From positions 62,001-126,000 of the forward strand of contig NZ_QKZK01000008.1 of NCBI RefSeq assembly GCF_003254275.1: a stretch of 64,000 nt of DNA, given 5' to 3'. The notes under the pieces are model-generated. The model did not search any database. It saw nothing but the letters and a program-made list of their open reading frames with translations, and was not told the origin of the DNA. Positions 1-7,288 of this stretch are shown here, piece after piece. How positions within the stretch are numbered: the first letter of the stretch is position 1; every line of letters starts with the position of its first letter. A program made the position numbers and the translations under genes. This stretch comes from Breznakibacter xylanolyticus. GTDB taxonomy: Bacteria > Bacteroidota > Bacteroidia > Bacteroidales > Marinilabiliaceae.

Positions 1-996
1 GAGCTTGGCGTAATAGTCCTGACGCTCGTGGGCGCGTCGGATGTCGCTCTCCACAATGCCGATATCTTTTTGCCACTTTTCTTTTTTCTCCTGAAAACGG
101 GCTTCCATGTCGGTCACCTGGGTTTCGCGGGCGGTGAGCTGCCCCTGGTGTAGTTCGAGCGACTTCTCGAGTTCGGGCTGGTGGTTGGCGGCTTTGCGGT
201 GTGCCCACACCAGATGGTTGCCCAGCTGGTCAATCTCGTTGTTGAGGTATTTGATGGCCGAGTGCAGTTCGGCAATGCGCTCGGATGCCGCGCGTGTTCG
301 CGGGTCATTGAATCGCTTGATGTCGGCCAGCTGCGGTTCAAAGTCGCGCAGGTGATGCAGGTAGTTGGTGAGGTCGATGCGGATGTCTTCCTCGTTGAGC
401 GACATGATGATGGTTTGTTTGATGAACTCGGCTTCGAGTTTCGAGTTCAGCAGCACGTTTTGAATGGTTCGGGGGATGTTTTGGTATTGCCGGCTTTCGA
501 TGATGGCGAACTGTTTCATCTCCTTTTTGCCCTGGGTGTTGCCGTAAATGATGTCGCGATACTCTTCAAAGCGGTCAATCTTGCGGGTGAAGGCCACGTT
601 GTCGGCATCCATGGCCACGCGGCATTTTTCCCATTTGTCGTGCGCCAGGCCATCGGCGTTGATGTAGTGATGGCGCTGGTAGGGGCCTTCGATAAATCGG
701 AAGCACACCTTGCCCTGGCTCTTGAAGGTCATCACGCAAAAGGGGCCGGTTTCGCGCACCACTTCGTACACCACGTACGAGTTGGCGTAGGGAAAGTAAT
801 ACTCGGCATAGCTTTTTTTCTCCTTCGACAAGCCCAGGCGGAGGGCGTCGGCATTGTAAAAGAAGAGCACCGAGCGCAACAGGGTGCTTTTGCCCACGCC
901 CTGGGTGCCGATGAAGTGGATGTTTCCGTCGAGCTGCACCTCGGCGTACTTGACCGAGGCGCTGTTAATCATCACAATTTTATTCAGATATCTCAT
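1..996 (-). CDS. SMC-like ATPase of MksB/JetC type (5' part only; runs off the window)
   Basis: Only the first 332 codons lie in the window; the reading frame is still open at base 1. The product starts MRYLNKIVMINSASVKYAEV and carries a Walker A motif GTQGVGKST at residues 30-38, the usual head-domain start of SMC/MukB-like ATPases that load on DNA as part of MksBEF condensins or Wadjet (JetABCD) anti-plasmid complexes. From about residue 265 the sequence turns into charged heptad-like coiled coil. I chose the ATG at 996 because the residues YLNKIV before the inner ATG (972) look like the conserved family start. This start overlaps the end of the upstream gene by 17 bases, indicating translational coupling. 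Whether a JetD nuclease follows cannot be seen. The family call is firm; condensin versus Wadjet is open. Confidence 0.8.
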   Translation of the reverse strand, partial: MRYLNKIVMINSASVKYAEVQLDGNIHFIGTQGVGKSTLLRSVLFFYNADALRLGLSKEKKSYAEYYFPYANSYVVYEVVRETGPFCVMTFKSQGKVCFRFIEGPYQRHHYINADGLAHDKWEKCRVAMDADNVAFTRKIDRFEEYRDIIYGNTQGKKEMKQFAIIESRQYQNIPRTIQNVLLNSKLEAEFIKQTIIMSLNEEDIRIDLTNYLHHLRDFEPQLADIKRFNDPRTRAASERIAELHSAIKYLNNEIDQLGNHLVWAHRKAANHQPELEKSLELHQGQLTARETQVTDMEARFQEKKEKWQKDIGIVESDIRRAHERQDYYAKL

Positions 997-1552
997 GGAT
1001 GGCGTCTTCTTGGATGTGGATAGCAAGGATGAATTGTTCGAGGTACTTGAATGAGGTCAGCACCTTGTAGGTCATCGAGATTTCGTTTTCGAGCTCGATG
1101 TAGTTGTCGCGGCTCAACAGGTCGAGGAGCTTTCGCACGCTGTCGTCGAAACGTTCCTGTTGGGTGTATCGTTTGAGGCCTTCGAGCTTGGCCTTGAGTT
1201 CGGCATCGACGTTGAGCCGCACCAGAATGTCGCTGGGCGTGAATCGGTAGCCGGGACCAAAGGAGTGATCCACGGTTTTGAAAAAGTCCACAATGTCGAT
1301 CCATCGGAAGGCCGCTTCGAGCTTGCGTTCCAAATCGACCCGGGCCTCACCGCGTGTGAAGTAAAAAAACTCGTCGCCCTTTTCGAGCGAAAAGTTGATG
1401 GCCGCAAAGTAGTCGTGCAGCGCCTCAAAGTTCTCGTCAATGACGTCGTACAGCTTGGCTGTGGCCTCGTTGGGACTGTTGGAACAGATGAACTGCCCCT
1501 TGCTGAGGAGTTCGAATATGTCGGAGGTTTGTTTGGGGATGTTCATGGTCAA
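980..1552 (-). CDS. MksE/JetB-like subunit of SMC complex
   Basis: A 190-residue acidic soluble protein without signal peptide or membrane segment. Size, position between the presumed kleisin and the SMC ATPase, and overlap with the ATPase gene fit the KITE-type subunit (MksE, JetB, DUF4194-like) that bridges kleisin and SMC heads. Visible features are an N-terminal helical part (ISKGQFICSNS-like region) and a winged-helix-like middle with RFTPSDILVRLN. Assignment rests mainly on gene order jetA-jetB-jetC; no catalytic motif is expected for this family. A second in-frame Met lies at residue 3, so the start is uncertain by two codons. Confidence 0.65.
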   Translation of the reverse strand: MTMNIPKQTSDIFELLSKGQFICSNSPNEATAKLYDVIDENFEALHDYFAAINFSLEKGDEFFYFTRGEARVDLERKLEAAFRWIDIVDFFKTVDHSFGPGYRFTPSDILVRLNVDAELKAKLEGLKRYTQQERFDDSVRKLLDLLSRDNYIELENEISMTYKVLTSFKYLEQFILAIHIQEDAIHEISE

Positions 1553-1590
1553 TGATGATTATATTTTAGAGAAGAAGATTTTTAGATATC

Positions 1591-1658
1591 AGACAGATAG
1601 ATGAGACTTAGGAGATTTTTAAATGTCTAAGCATCTCTTCAGTCTCATCTGTCTGTCT
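1591..1658. repeat. Inverted repeat between jetB- and jetA-like genes
   Basis: Two 18-base arms (1591-1608 and 1641-1658) are inverted copies with one mismatch; the core is GATGAGACT / AGTCTCATC. The element fills the gap between the two genes of one operon, so it could fold in the mRNA. Related sequence with CAGTCT-ATCTATCTGTCTT occurs at 10563-10608 and 15118-15170, so this is a dispersed family and not a local accident. Confidence 0.7.
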
Positions 1659-1681
1659 AAATGTCTCTTCGTCTTCCTCTC

Positions 1682-2875
1682 TTATCCAGGATACACTACC
1701 GCAAATTCAATCTCCTGATGTTGCATGAATTTGTCGGTGACATTAAAATCGTTTTCGTAGAGCGAGAGCATTTGGCAAAAAATGGTGACGCGCTCGGCAA
1801 AGGGCACTTCCTTGGGGAACTGGTACCGCATTACAAAGTCGAACAGGTGATGGCCCGATGCTTCAAAGCCGTTTTTCACTTCTTCGAGGTTGATGTGTAT
1901 CTCCTCCAGTGTGTGACCCATGATGTATTCGGTGGCGATGGATCCGGCCGATGGCAGCCGCGGTCGCAGTCCCACTTTGAGTTTTCGGTTCACCTTGGCA
2001 ATGACCTCAAAGGCTGTGTCGGATTGCAGGTAGTCGAGCGAGAGTTTGAGCGGGTAGGTGGGGTTGGTTTCAAACACCACGTCGTTGCTGCGGCGCAGGT
2101 AGTCCATCAGGTTGGTTTTGCTGCGTATCTCAAACTGATCTTTGAGGTACTTCAACTGTCGGATTTTCTCCATCAGGCGGCTTTGGTGCCTGATTTGGTT
2201 GAGGTACTCGAGAATTTGTTTCTGAATTTCGATGAGGTTGTTGCGCGCCTCGCTCAGCAGCAGGCGGAGGTGGTTGACAATCTGCGCCAGCTCCACGTCC
2301 ATGGCCGCGCGAAAAAACGTCTCTTCTTCTTCGGTCACCAGCAATTCGGTTTGGTCAATGAGGCGGTTGATGTCCACGCGTTTGTTGTCGTAGTTCTCCA
2401 GCTTGGCGATTTTGACCTTGTAGTTGGGTTCGGTTTTAAAGGTGTTGTCGATGTTGCGTTTGAGGTCGATGATGTTGCGGATGGTGATGCGGCCAATCTT
2501 CACCAGCGAGCCTTTCACGGCTTTGAGGTACGAGAAACGGCGCATCTCGCTCGATTCCTGCAGGTAATAAAGGATGTTTTGCTTGACGTGGCCAATGTTT
2601 TCGTGAATGTATGAGGTGTTGATTTCTTCGTTCACCTCAAGCACCTGTTCGAAAAACCGCAGAAACTGCTCATCGAGTTCCACAAAGGCCCCATTGGGTC
2701 GAATCACCGATCGTTCCATCAGGTATTGCAAGCGCTCCTCTTTTTGATCCACCAGTTCGAGGGCAAACTCCTGCCGATACGAGAGCGTTTTGCGCTTCTC
2801 GAACATCTCGGCCAGCAGCTTGTGCTCGCGGCTCAGGGTGTTGAGGAGTTCTTTTATGGAGCTGAATGTGCTCAT
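1682..2875 (-). CDS. MksF/JetA-like kleisin subunit of SMC complex
   Basis: A 397-residue soluble, largely helical protein, first gene of the minus-strand SMC operon. The N-terminal part (residues 1-90) looks like a winged helix and the middle (about 120-290) is charged long helix, as in MksF/JetA proteins that connect the two SMC heads. It is followed after 129 bases by the KITE-like gene and then the SMC ATPase, the order found in jetABCD and mksFEB operons. A -7-like TATCTTTA sits at 2928-2921 on the minus strand, about 45 bases before the ATG. The role follows from context and overall shape, not from a catalytic signature. Confidence 0.65.
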   Translation of the reverse strand: MSTFSSIKELLNTLSREHKLLAEMFEKRKTLSYRQEFALELVDQKEERLQYLMERSVIRPNGAFVELDEQFLRFFEQVLEVNEEINTSYIHENIGHVKQNILYYLQESSEMRRFSYLKAVKGSLVKIGRITIRNIIDLKRNIDNTFKTEPNYKVKIAKLENYDNKRVDINRLIDQTELLVTEEEETFFRAAMDVELAQIVNHLRLLLSEARNNLIEIQKQILEYLNQIRHQSRLMEKIRQLKYLKDQFEIRSKTNLMDYLRRSNDVVFETNPTYPLKLSLDYLQSDTAFEVIAKVNRKLKVGLRPRLPSAGSIATEYIMGHTLEEIHINLEEVKNGFEASGHHLFDFVMRYQFPKEVPFAERVTIFCQMLSLYENDFNVTDKFMQHQEIEFAVVYPG

Positions 2876-3011
2876 GGTTTGTGGTTTGAGGGTTTATTGC
2901 TCGCATTTTTTTGCGGGCGGTAAAGATAAAAATCATTCATCATGGCGGTGAACGTCGGGATGGGCTTTTAAAGTGATGCTGGTTAATTGTTTTAAAATGA
3001 GGGTGTAAAAA

Positions 3012-3030
3012 TATCAACAGGGTGTTGATA
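3012..3030. repeat. Short hairpin upstream of tetR
   Basis: TATCAACA and TGTTGATA form an 8-base inverted repeat with a 3-base loop. It lies in the 334-base gap between the divergent SMC operon and tetR. It has no T-tract, and its sequence differs from the TTAACCA operators nearby. Its role is unknown. Confidence 0.4.
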
Positions 3031-3099
3031 ACCTCAGTGCTCTTCCCATTTGTGATTCTCCTTTGTCATTTATGATTAAAGAAATCTCAAAAAATAAGA

Positions 3100-3164
3100 T
3101 TAACCACTTGGTTAAAACAAATGCATGTTGTAATTTTGACCAGTTGGTTAAATCAAGTGGTTAG
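3100..3164 (+). promoter_or_regulatory. Promoter of tetR with two overlapping palindromic operators
   Basis: A perfect palindrome TTAACCACTTGGTTAA (3100-3115) overlaps the -33 region (CTTG at 3107-3110). A second copy with one mismatch, TTGACCAGTTGGTTAA (3136-3151), overlaps the -7 box TAATTTTG (3131-3138). A further half site AAGTGGTTA follows at 3155-3163. The spacer between -33 and -7 is 20 bases, as in Bacteroides promoters. The arrangement means a bound dimer would cover either promoter element, so autorepression by the TetR protein encoded 46 bases downstream is likely. Confidence 0.75.
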
Positions 3165-3209
3165 TTTTGGTGTGCCTTCAATGTCAGTGTAATAATAAAA
3201 CAAGAAGAT

Positions 3210-3851
3210 ATGACCGATCAGGCAAAAGAGAAAGAGACGCGTGAAAGCATCCTTCGGGCCGCCCGGGAGGTGTTTGTTGAGAAAGGGCTCAATGGCGCCC
3301 GCATGCAGGAGATTGCCAATCGTGCCGGCATCAACAAGGCGCTGTTGCATTATTATTTTAATAACAAGGAGACCTTGTTTGATTTTGTGTTCAAAGAAGC
3401 GTTTTCGCAATTCTGGCCGCGCATCAATGAGGAGCTGTTGCGCGATGTTCCGTTTCGCAGTGTCGTGAAGGCGGTGGTGCATGGTTATATGACCATGCTG
3501 CGGGAACGGCCCTATTTGCCCAATTTCATTCTGAACGAACTGCATACCAATCCCGACCGACTGGAGCGATTGATGAAGGAAGCCGGGTTTCATCCCGAGG
3601 TGCTCATTGCCAAAATTCAACAGGAGATTGAGCACGGGACTTGCCGAGCCTTTGATCCCCGAGAAATCATCATCAATGTGATCTCGTTGTCAATGTTCCC
3701 CTTTGCTGCCCGTCCGTTGATGCAGCGGGTGTGGTTTGGTAACGATCCGGAACAATACGAGCAGTTTATCAACCGCAGGGCTGAGACGTTGGTGCAGTTT
3801 CTCGACAGTGCCCTGTTTTTTAACGCCCAGCAAAACCCTGAAGGTTTGTAA
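3210..3851 (+). CDS. TetR/AcrR family transcriptional regulator
   Basis: A 213-residue protein with an N-terminal TetR DNA-binding domain (about residues 8-55). The helix-turn-helix is recognisable around MQEIANRAGINKALLHYYF, followed by the usual KETLF. The C-terminal helical part (60-213) would be the ligand-binding and dimer domain. It is the first gene of the exporter block and is preceded by palindromic operators embedded in its promoter, so it probably represses itself and the downstream tolC-hlyD-ABC genes until an exported compound binds. The stop codon lies inside a perfect hairpin (3834-3864), which may limit read-through to tolC. The ligand cannot be inferred. Confidence 0.9.
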   Translation: MTDQAKEKETRESILRAAREVFVEKGLNGARMQEIANRAGINKALLHYYFNNKETLFDFVFKEAFSQFWPRINEELLRDVPFRSVVKAVVHGYMTMLRERPYLPNFILNELHTNPDRLERLMKEAGFHPEVLIAKIQQEIEHGTCRAFDPREIIINVISLSMFPFAARPLMQRVWFGNDPEQYEQFINRRAETLVQFLDSALFFNAQQNPEGL

Positions 3852-3864
3852 AACCTTCAGGGTT
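3834..3864 (+). terminator. Hairpin spanning the tetR stop codon
   Basis: Arms of 14 bases (AACCCTGAAGGTTT, 3834-3847, and its exact inverse, 3851-3864) are separated by GTA, so the TAA stop lies in the loop and right arm. A TTT follows but no longer T-tract. It may be an attenuator or terminator between the regulator and the exporter genes, or a copy of a CCTGAAGG-type intergenic palindrome common in this phylum. Confidence 0.5.
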
Positions 3865-3905
3865 TGACAACGGGTTTGACAATGTACCGACTTAATATTT
3901 TTGCA

Positions 3906-5165
3906 ATGAAAAACTTCTTACGTGTGTTGCTGCTCATGATGCCCGTGAGTCTGATGGCACAGAGCGGCGATTTGTCGCTGACCGATTGCATCAGCCGGGC
4001 AAAAGCCAATTATCCGCTGGCCAAATCGCGCATGAGCATTGATGAAAGCGCCCGGCTGAGGTTGCTCAACCTTCAGTCGCAGTATTATCCACAGTTTGAT
4101 GTCACCGGCCAGATGACCTGGCAAAACGATGTGCCCCATGTGGCTGCGTCGGGGTTGCCATTTCAGATGCCCACGGCTCCCAACGATCAATACAAGGCAT
4201 ACTTGGATGTGAAACAGGTGATTTACGATGGAGGCGCCACTTCGGCTGCCAAAAAGGTGGAGCAATCTCGTCGCGACACTGAGTTGAAAGGCATTGAGGT
4301 GGAGCTTCGCCAGGTGGAAGCGGGGGTGATTCAGGCCTGGTTTGTGGTGCTCTCCATCGACAAGCAGCTGGAGCAAATGCATCTGACCATGGCCACTCTT
4401 GAGGCTCGCTTGCAGGAGTTGGACGTGAAAATCAAAAACGGATGGGTGTTGTCATCGCAGGGCGACCAGTTTAGGGTGGAGCTGTTGCAGTTGCAGCAAC
4501 GCCAAGCCACGCTGGTGCAGGCACGCTTGTCGGCCATTGCCATCCTGAACGAATACTCGGGAATGGCCATGGGCGATTCGGTGCGGTTGCAGTTGCCGTT
4601 TCAGGTGGCCGACAGTGTGGGCTTGCGCCCGGAACTGGCACAAATGTCTGCACAACTCACTCAGCTCGAGGCGTCGCAAAAAATGGCCGCCGTGGTGCGA
4701 ATGCCCCGTGTGTCGGCCTTTGCACAATTGGGGTATGGCAATCCGGGCTTCAACATGTTGATGGATAGTTTTGAGCCTTTTTATATGGTGGGGCTGCGTC
4801 TCAACTGGACGTTGTGGGACTGGCAGCGCAGCCGTCATGACCGGCTGGTGATTGGTCAGCAACAGCAAATGGTGCAGCAGCGTCAGGAAGCGTTTGTGAA
4901 GCAGCAACACATTCAGCAGTTCGATATGGTTGCCCGCATCGAGGGGTTGAGAAAAACGCTACTGTTGGATGAACAAATCATCGCCCTTCGTCAAAACATC
5001 ACCCAAACGGCTCTGTCGCAATTCAACAATGGCACTATTACGGCATCGGACTACATCTCGCGCCTCAACGAGGAGGCCATGGCTCGCCTGTCGGCTCAGC
5101 TGCATCAGGTGGAGTTGAGAAAGTTGCAGGTAGAGCTGGCTTTTGTGAATGGGCTGAAACTTTAA
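3906..5165 (+). CDS. TolC family outer membrane efflux protein
   Basis: A 419-residue outer membrane factor of a tripartite exporter. Residues 1-19 (MKNFLRVLLLMMPVSLMAQ) form a signal peptide, which is why I start here and not at the in-frame upstream codon 3864. The rest shows two long helical hairpin regions (about 135-230 and 320-400) rich in Gln, Leu and Ala, with short beta stretches such as YMVGLRLNWTLWDW, as in the TolC/NodT fold. The gene is followed by HlyD, two ABC ATPases and two permeases in the same direction. A TATTTTTG -7 box ends only two bases before the ATG, so transcripts from it would be leaderless or start inside the gene. Confidence 0.9.
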   Translation: MKNFLRVLLLMMPVSLMAQSGDLSLTDCISRAKANYPLAKSRMSIDESARLRLLNLQSQYYPQFDVTGQMTWQNDVPHVAASGLPFQMPTAPNDQYKAYLDVKQVIYDGGATSAAKKVEQSRRDTELKGIEVELRQVEAGVIQAWFVVLSIDKQLEQMHLTMATLEARLQELDVKIKNGWVLSSQGDQFRVELLQLQQRQATLVQARLSAIAILNEYSGMAMGDSVRLQLPFQVADSVGLRPELAQMSAQLTQLEASQKMAAVVRMPRVSAFAQLGYGNPGFNMLMDSFEPFYMVGLRLNWTLWDWQRSRHDRLVIGQQQQMVQQRQEAFVKQQHIQQFDMVARIEGLRKTLLLDEQIIALRQNITQTALSQFNNGTITASDYISRLNEEAMARLSAQLHQVELRKLQVELAFVNGLKL

Positions 5166-5173
5166 TGTTTTTC

Positions 5174-5267
5174 TTTAAAACGCAAAGGCGCGGAGAGAGG
5201 AACGCCAAGTGCGCAAAGTCTGTTTCTTGGCGACCTTTGCGAAAACTTGGCGTCTTAGCGGTTAAAA
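5174..5267. repeat. Degenerate inverted repeat of CGCAAAG/CTTTGCG type
   Basis: The 151-base gap between tolC and hlyD is filled by an imperfect palindrome. The left half has AAAACGCAAAGGCGC and ACGCCAAGTGCGCAAAG; the right half has GGCGACCTTTGCG and CTTGGCGTCTTAGCGG. It resembles the GCAAAGNCGC-type dispersed intergenic repeats seen in many Bacteroidota genomes. A transcript would fold strongly between two genes of one operon. Confidence 0.6.
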
Positions 5268-5316
5268 TGGGAAACGCTGAATTTTAAATAATAGTCAAAT
5301 CAAACACATACATTAT

Positions 5317-6204
5317 ATGAAACGATTTAAGTATTCATACATCTGGATGATGCTTCTGTTGTCATCTTGCGGCAACGGCAACCATCGTTCCGATGCTTAC
5401 GGTAATTTCGAGAGCACCGAAATCATCATCAGTGCCGAAGCTGCCGGAAAAGTGATGGCCGTCTTTGTGGAGGAGGGCGACCCAGTGATGGCGGGCGATG
5501 TCATTTGCCTGATAGATACAGTGCCTTTGCATCTTCAAAAGCAACAACTGATTGCCGGCAAAACGGCGGTGATGACCGGGATGCGCAAGATTTCGACAGC
5601 CATTGACGTGCAAAAAGCCCAAAAGCAGATGCTCGAAAATGACCTGGTGCGGTTAGAAAAGATGAAGGCCGGCAATGCCGCCACCGCCAAGCAATACGAC
5701 GATGCCACGGGGCAGATGGATGTCATTGATCGTCAGATTGACAATACCCGTGCCCAGCTCGATGGCATCCATGCCGAGCTGACGCTGGCCGATGCCAAAA
5801 TAGCCTCTCTCAACGACCAGTTGACCCGATGCACCGTGAAGGCTCCGCAGGTTGGCACCATCCTGAGCAAACTCACCGAGGTGGGCGAGCTGCTCACCCC
5901 GGGACGCCCCATTGTGAAGCTGGCGAACCTCAACCCCATGATTTTGCGAGCCTACATCAGTGGCGACATGCTGCCACAGGTGAAAATCGGCCATGAGGTG
6001 AACGTGCTCATCGATCGCGATGGCAACGCCAACGACACCCTGCCGGGCACCATCACGTGGGTGTCGTCGACGGCCGAGTTCACACCCAAAATCATCCAAA
6101 CCAAACAGGAGCGCGTCAATCAGGTGTATGCCTTTAAGGTGACGGTGCCCAACGATGGCCGCATCAAAATAGGGATGCCGGGCGAAGTGGTCTTAATTAA
6201 ATAG
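5317..6204 (+). CDS. HlyD/AcrA family periplasmic adaptor (lipoprotein)
   Basis: A 295-residue membrane fusion protein linking the ABC exporter to TolC. It has a lipoprotein signal with lipobox LLSSC (Cys18), so it is anchored by lipid. A lipoyl-like half motif (EAAGKVMAVFVEEGDPVMAGD) is followed by a coiled-coil hairpin (about residues 75-165), the second lipoyl half around VKAPQVGTILSKLTEVGELL, and a beta-barrel domain to the end. It is shorter than many family members, as in YbhG-like adaptors. It lies between tolC and the ABC genes and is probably co-transcribed. Confidence 0.9.
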   Translation: MKRFKYSYIWMMLLLSSCGNGNHRSDAYGNFESTEIIISAEAAGKVMAVFVEEGDPVMAGDVICLIDTVPLHLQKQQLIAGKTAVMTGMRKISTAIDVQKAQKQMLENDLVRLEKMKAGNAATAKQYDDATGQMDVIDRQIDNTRAQLDGIHAELTLADAKIASLNDQLTRCTVKAPQVGTILSKLTEVGELLTPGRPIVKLANLNPMILRAYISGDMLPQVKIGHEVNVLIDRDGNANDTLPGTITWVSSTAEFTPKIIQTKQERVNQVYAFKVTVPNDGRIKIGMPGEVVLIK

Positions 6205-6210
6205 TGGAGG

Positions 6211-6302
6211 GTTTCGGGTTTCTGGTTACGGGGTACGAGTTGCGGGTTTTCGAACCAGAAACTCGAAACTCGTAACTCTAAACCAGTAACTAGCAACCCG
6301 CA
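6211..6302. repeat. Imperfect inverted repeat between hlyD and ABC ATPase
   Basis: The gap before the first ATPase gene consists of short related words, GGGTTTCTGGTTACG, GTACGAGTTGCGGG, then inverted AACCAGAAACTCG, AAACTCGTAACTC and AGCAACCCGCAAC. Together they make a long imperfect palindrome. It looks like another dispersed intergenic repeat family; no promoter is apparent inside it. Confidence 0.55.
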
Positions 6303-6324
6303 ACAAATCAAAAACATCAGAATC

Positions 6325-7227
6325 ATGATCACCATTCATCAACTCACCAAGCAGTTTGGGCCGGTGACGGCCGTTGACCGGGTGTCGCTGACGGTCAACG
6401 GGGGGGAGCTCTTTGGTTTTATCGGCCCCGACGGCGCCGGCAAAACCACCCTCCTGCGTATGGTGAATTCGCTCATGCTGCCCACTTCGGGCGAGGTGTC
6501 GTTGTGGGGGCTCAATCCGGTGACCGATTACAAACAGGTGCGTACCATGATTGGTTACATGCCCGGCAAATTCTCGCTTTATCTCGATTTGACGGTCGAA
6601 GAGAACCTGCAGTTTTTTGCCTCGGTGTTTGGAACCACCGTTGCCGAAAACTATCATCTGATTGCCGACATCTATTCGCACATCGAGCTCTTTAAACATC
6701 GCAAAGCGGGACAGCTGTCGGGGGGCATGAAGCAAAAGCTGGCGCTGTCGTGTGCCCTCATTCACAAGCCACGGTTGCTCATTCTCGATGAGCCCACCAC
6801 GGGTGTGGATGCCGTGTCGAGGGGCGAATTTTGGGAGATGCTTCGCAAACTTAAACACAGCGGCATCACCATTCTGGTGTCGACGCCCTACATGGACGAA
6901 GCCGCCCTTTGCGACCGGGTGGCACTGATGCAAAACGGCAACGTGCTGCAGGTGGATACCCCGATAGGCATCACCCAGGGGTTTACCCGGCCGTTGTTTG
7001 CCATTCGCACCCAACACCGGCACGAGGCTTTGCAATCGTTGCGTGGATGGGAATATGTACACAAGGTATATCCCTATGGCGAAACATTGCATTACATCGA
7101 TCATCGTCAAGGGGTGACGGTCGATGACATTGAAGCATATTTGTCGGTTTGTGGCATTGCCCATCAGGGGGTACAGCGGGTTGCACCGGGCATCGAAGAC
7201 CGATTTATGGAATTGATGGATGGGTAG
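6325..7227 (+). CDS. ABC exporter ATP-binding protein 1 (canonical signature, H-loop His replaced)
   Basis: A 300-residue cytoplasmic ATPase of the ABC-2 exporter. Walker A is GPDGAGKTT (residues 33-41), the signature is LSGGMKQKLAL, Walker B is LLILDEPTTGVD. The switch (H-loop) position reads VSTPYMDEA, with Pro where His is normal. The C-terminal 70 residues after the ATPase fold resemble the extension of YbhF/CcmA-like drug exporters. The neighbouring ATPase has the reverse defect, so the two probably pair as an asymmetric dimer, like the two halves of a fused YbhF protein. The TAG stop lies within a perfect 32-base palindrome. Confidence 0.92.
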   Translation: MITIHQLTKQFGPVTAVDRVSLTVNGGELFGFIGPDGAGKTTLLRMVNSLMLPTSGEVSLWGLNPVTDYKQVRTMIGYMPGKFSLYLDLTVEENLQFFASVFGTTVAENYHLIADIYSHIELFKHRKAGQLSGGMKQKLALSCALIHKPRLLILDEPTTGVDAVSRGEFWEMLRKLKHSGITILVSTPYMDEAALCDRVALMQNGNVLQVDTPIGITQGFTRPLFAIRTQHRHEALQSLRGWEYVHKVYPYGETLHYIDHRQGVTVDDIEAYLSVCGIAHQGVQRVAPGIEDRFMELMDG

Positions 7228-7253
7228 AGACAGGGCATGCCCTGTCTCTACCC
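7222..7253. repeat. Perfect 32-base palindrome overlapping an ABC gene stop codon
   Basis: The 16-base half GGGTAGAGACAGGGCA is followed at once by its exact inverse complement, ending at 7253. The stop codon of the upstream ATPase (TAG, 7225-7227) is part of the element. GTAGAGAC...GTCTCTAC palindromes are a known kind of dispersed repeat in several bacterial phyla. It may act as an mRNA hairpin between the two ATPase genes. Confidence 0.8.
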
Positions 7254-7288
7254 ACGCGATACAATCATTCAACCAAAATCATCAACCT

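Noticed and set aside
1661-2614. Long plus-strand open frame opposite the kleisin-like gene
   Set aside because: It is an antisense shadow with Val/Phe/His-rich composition; the minus-strand gene has clear protein-like sequence.
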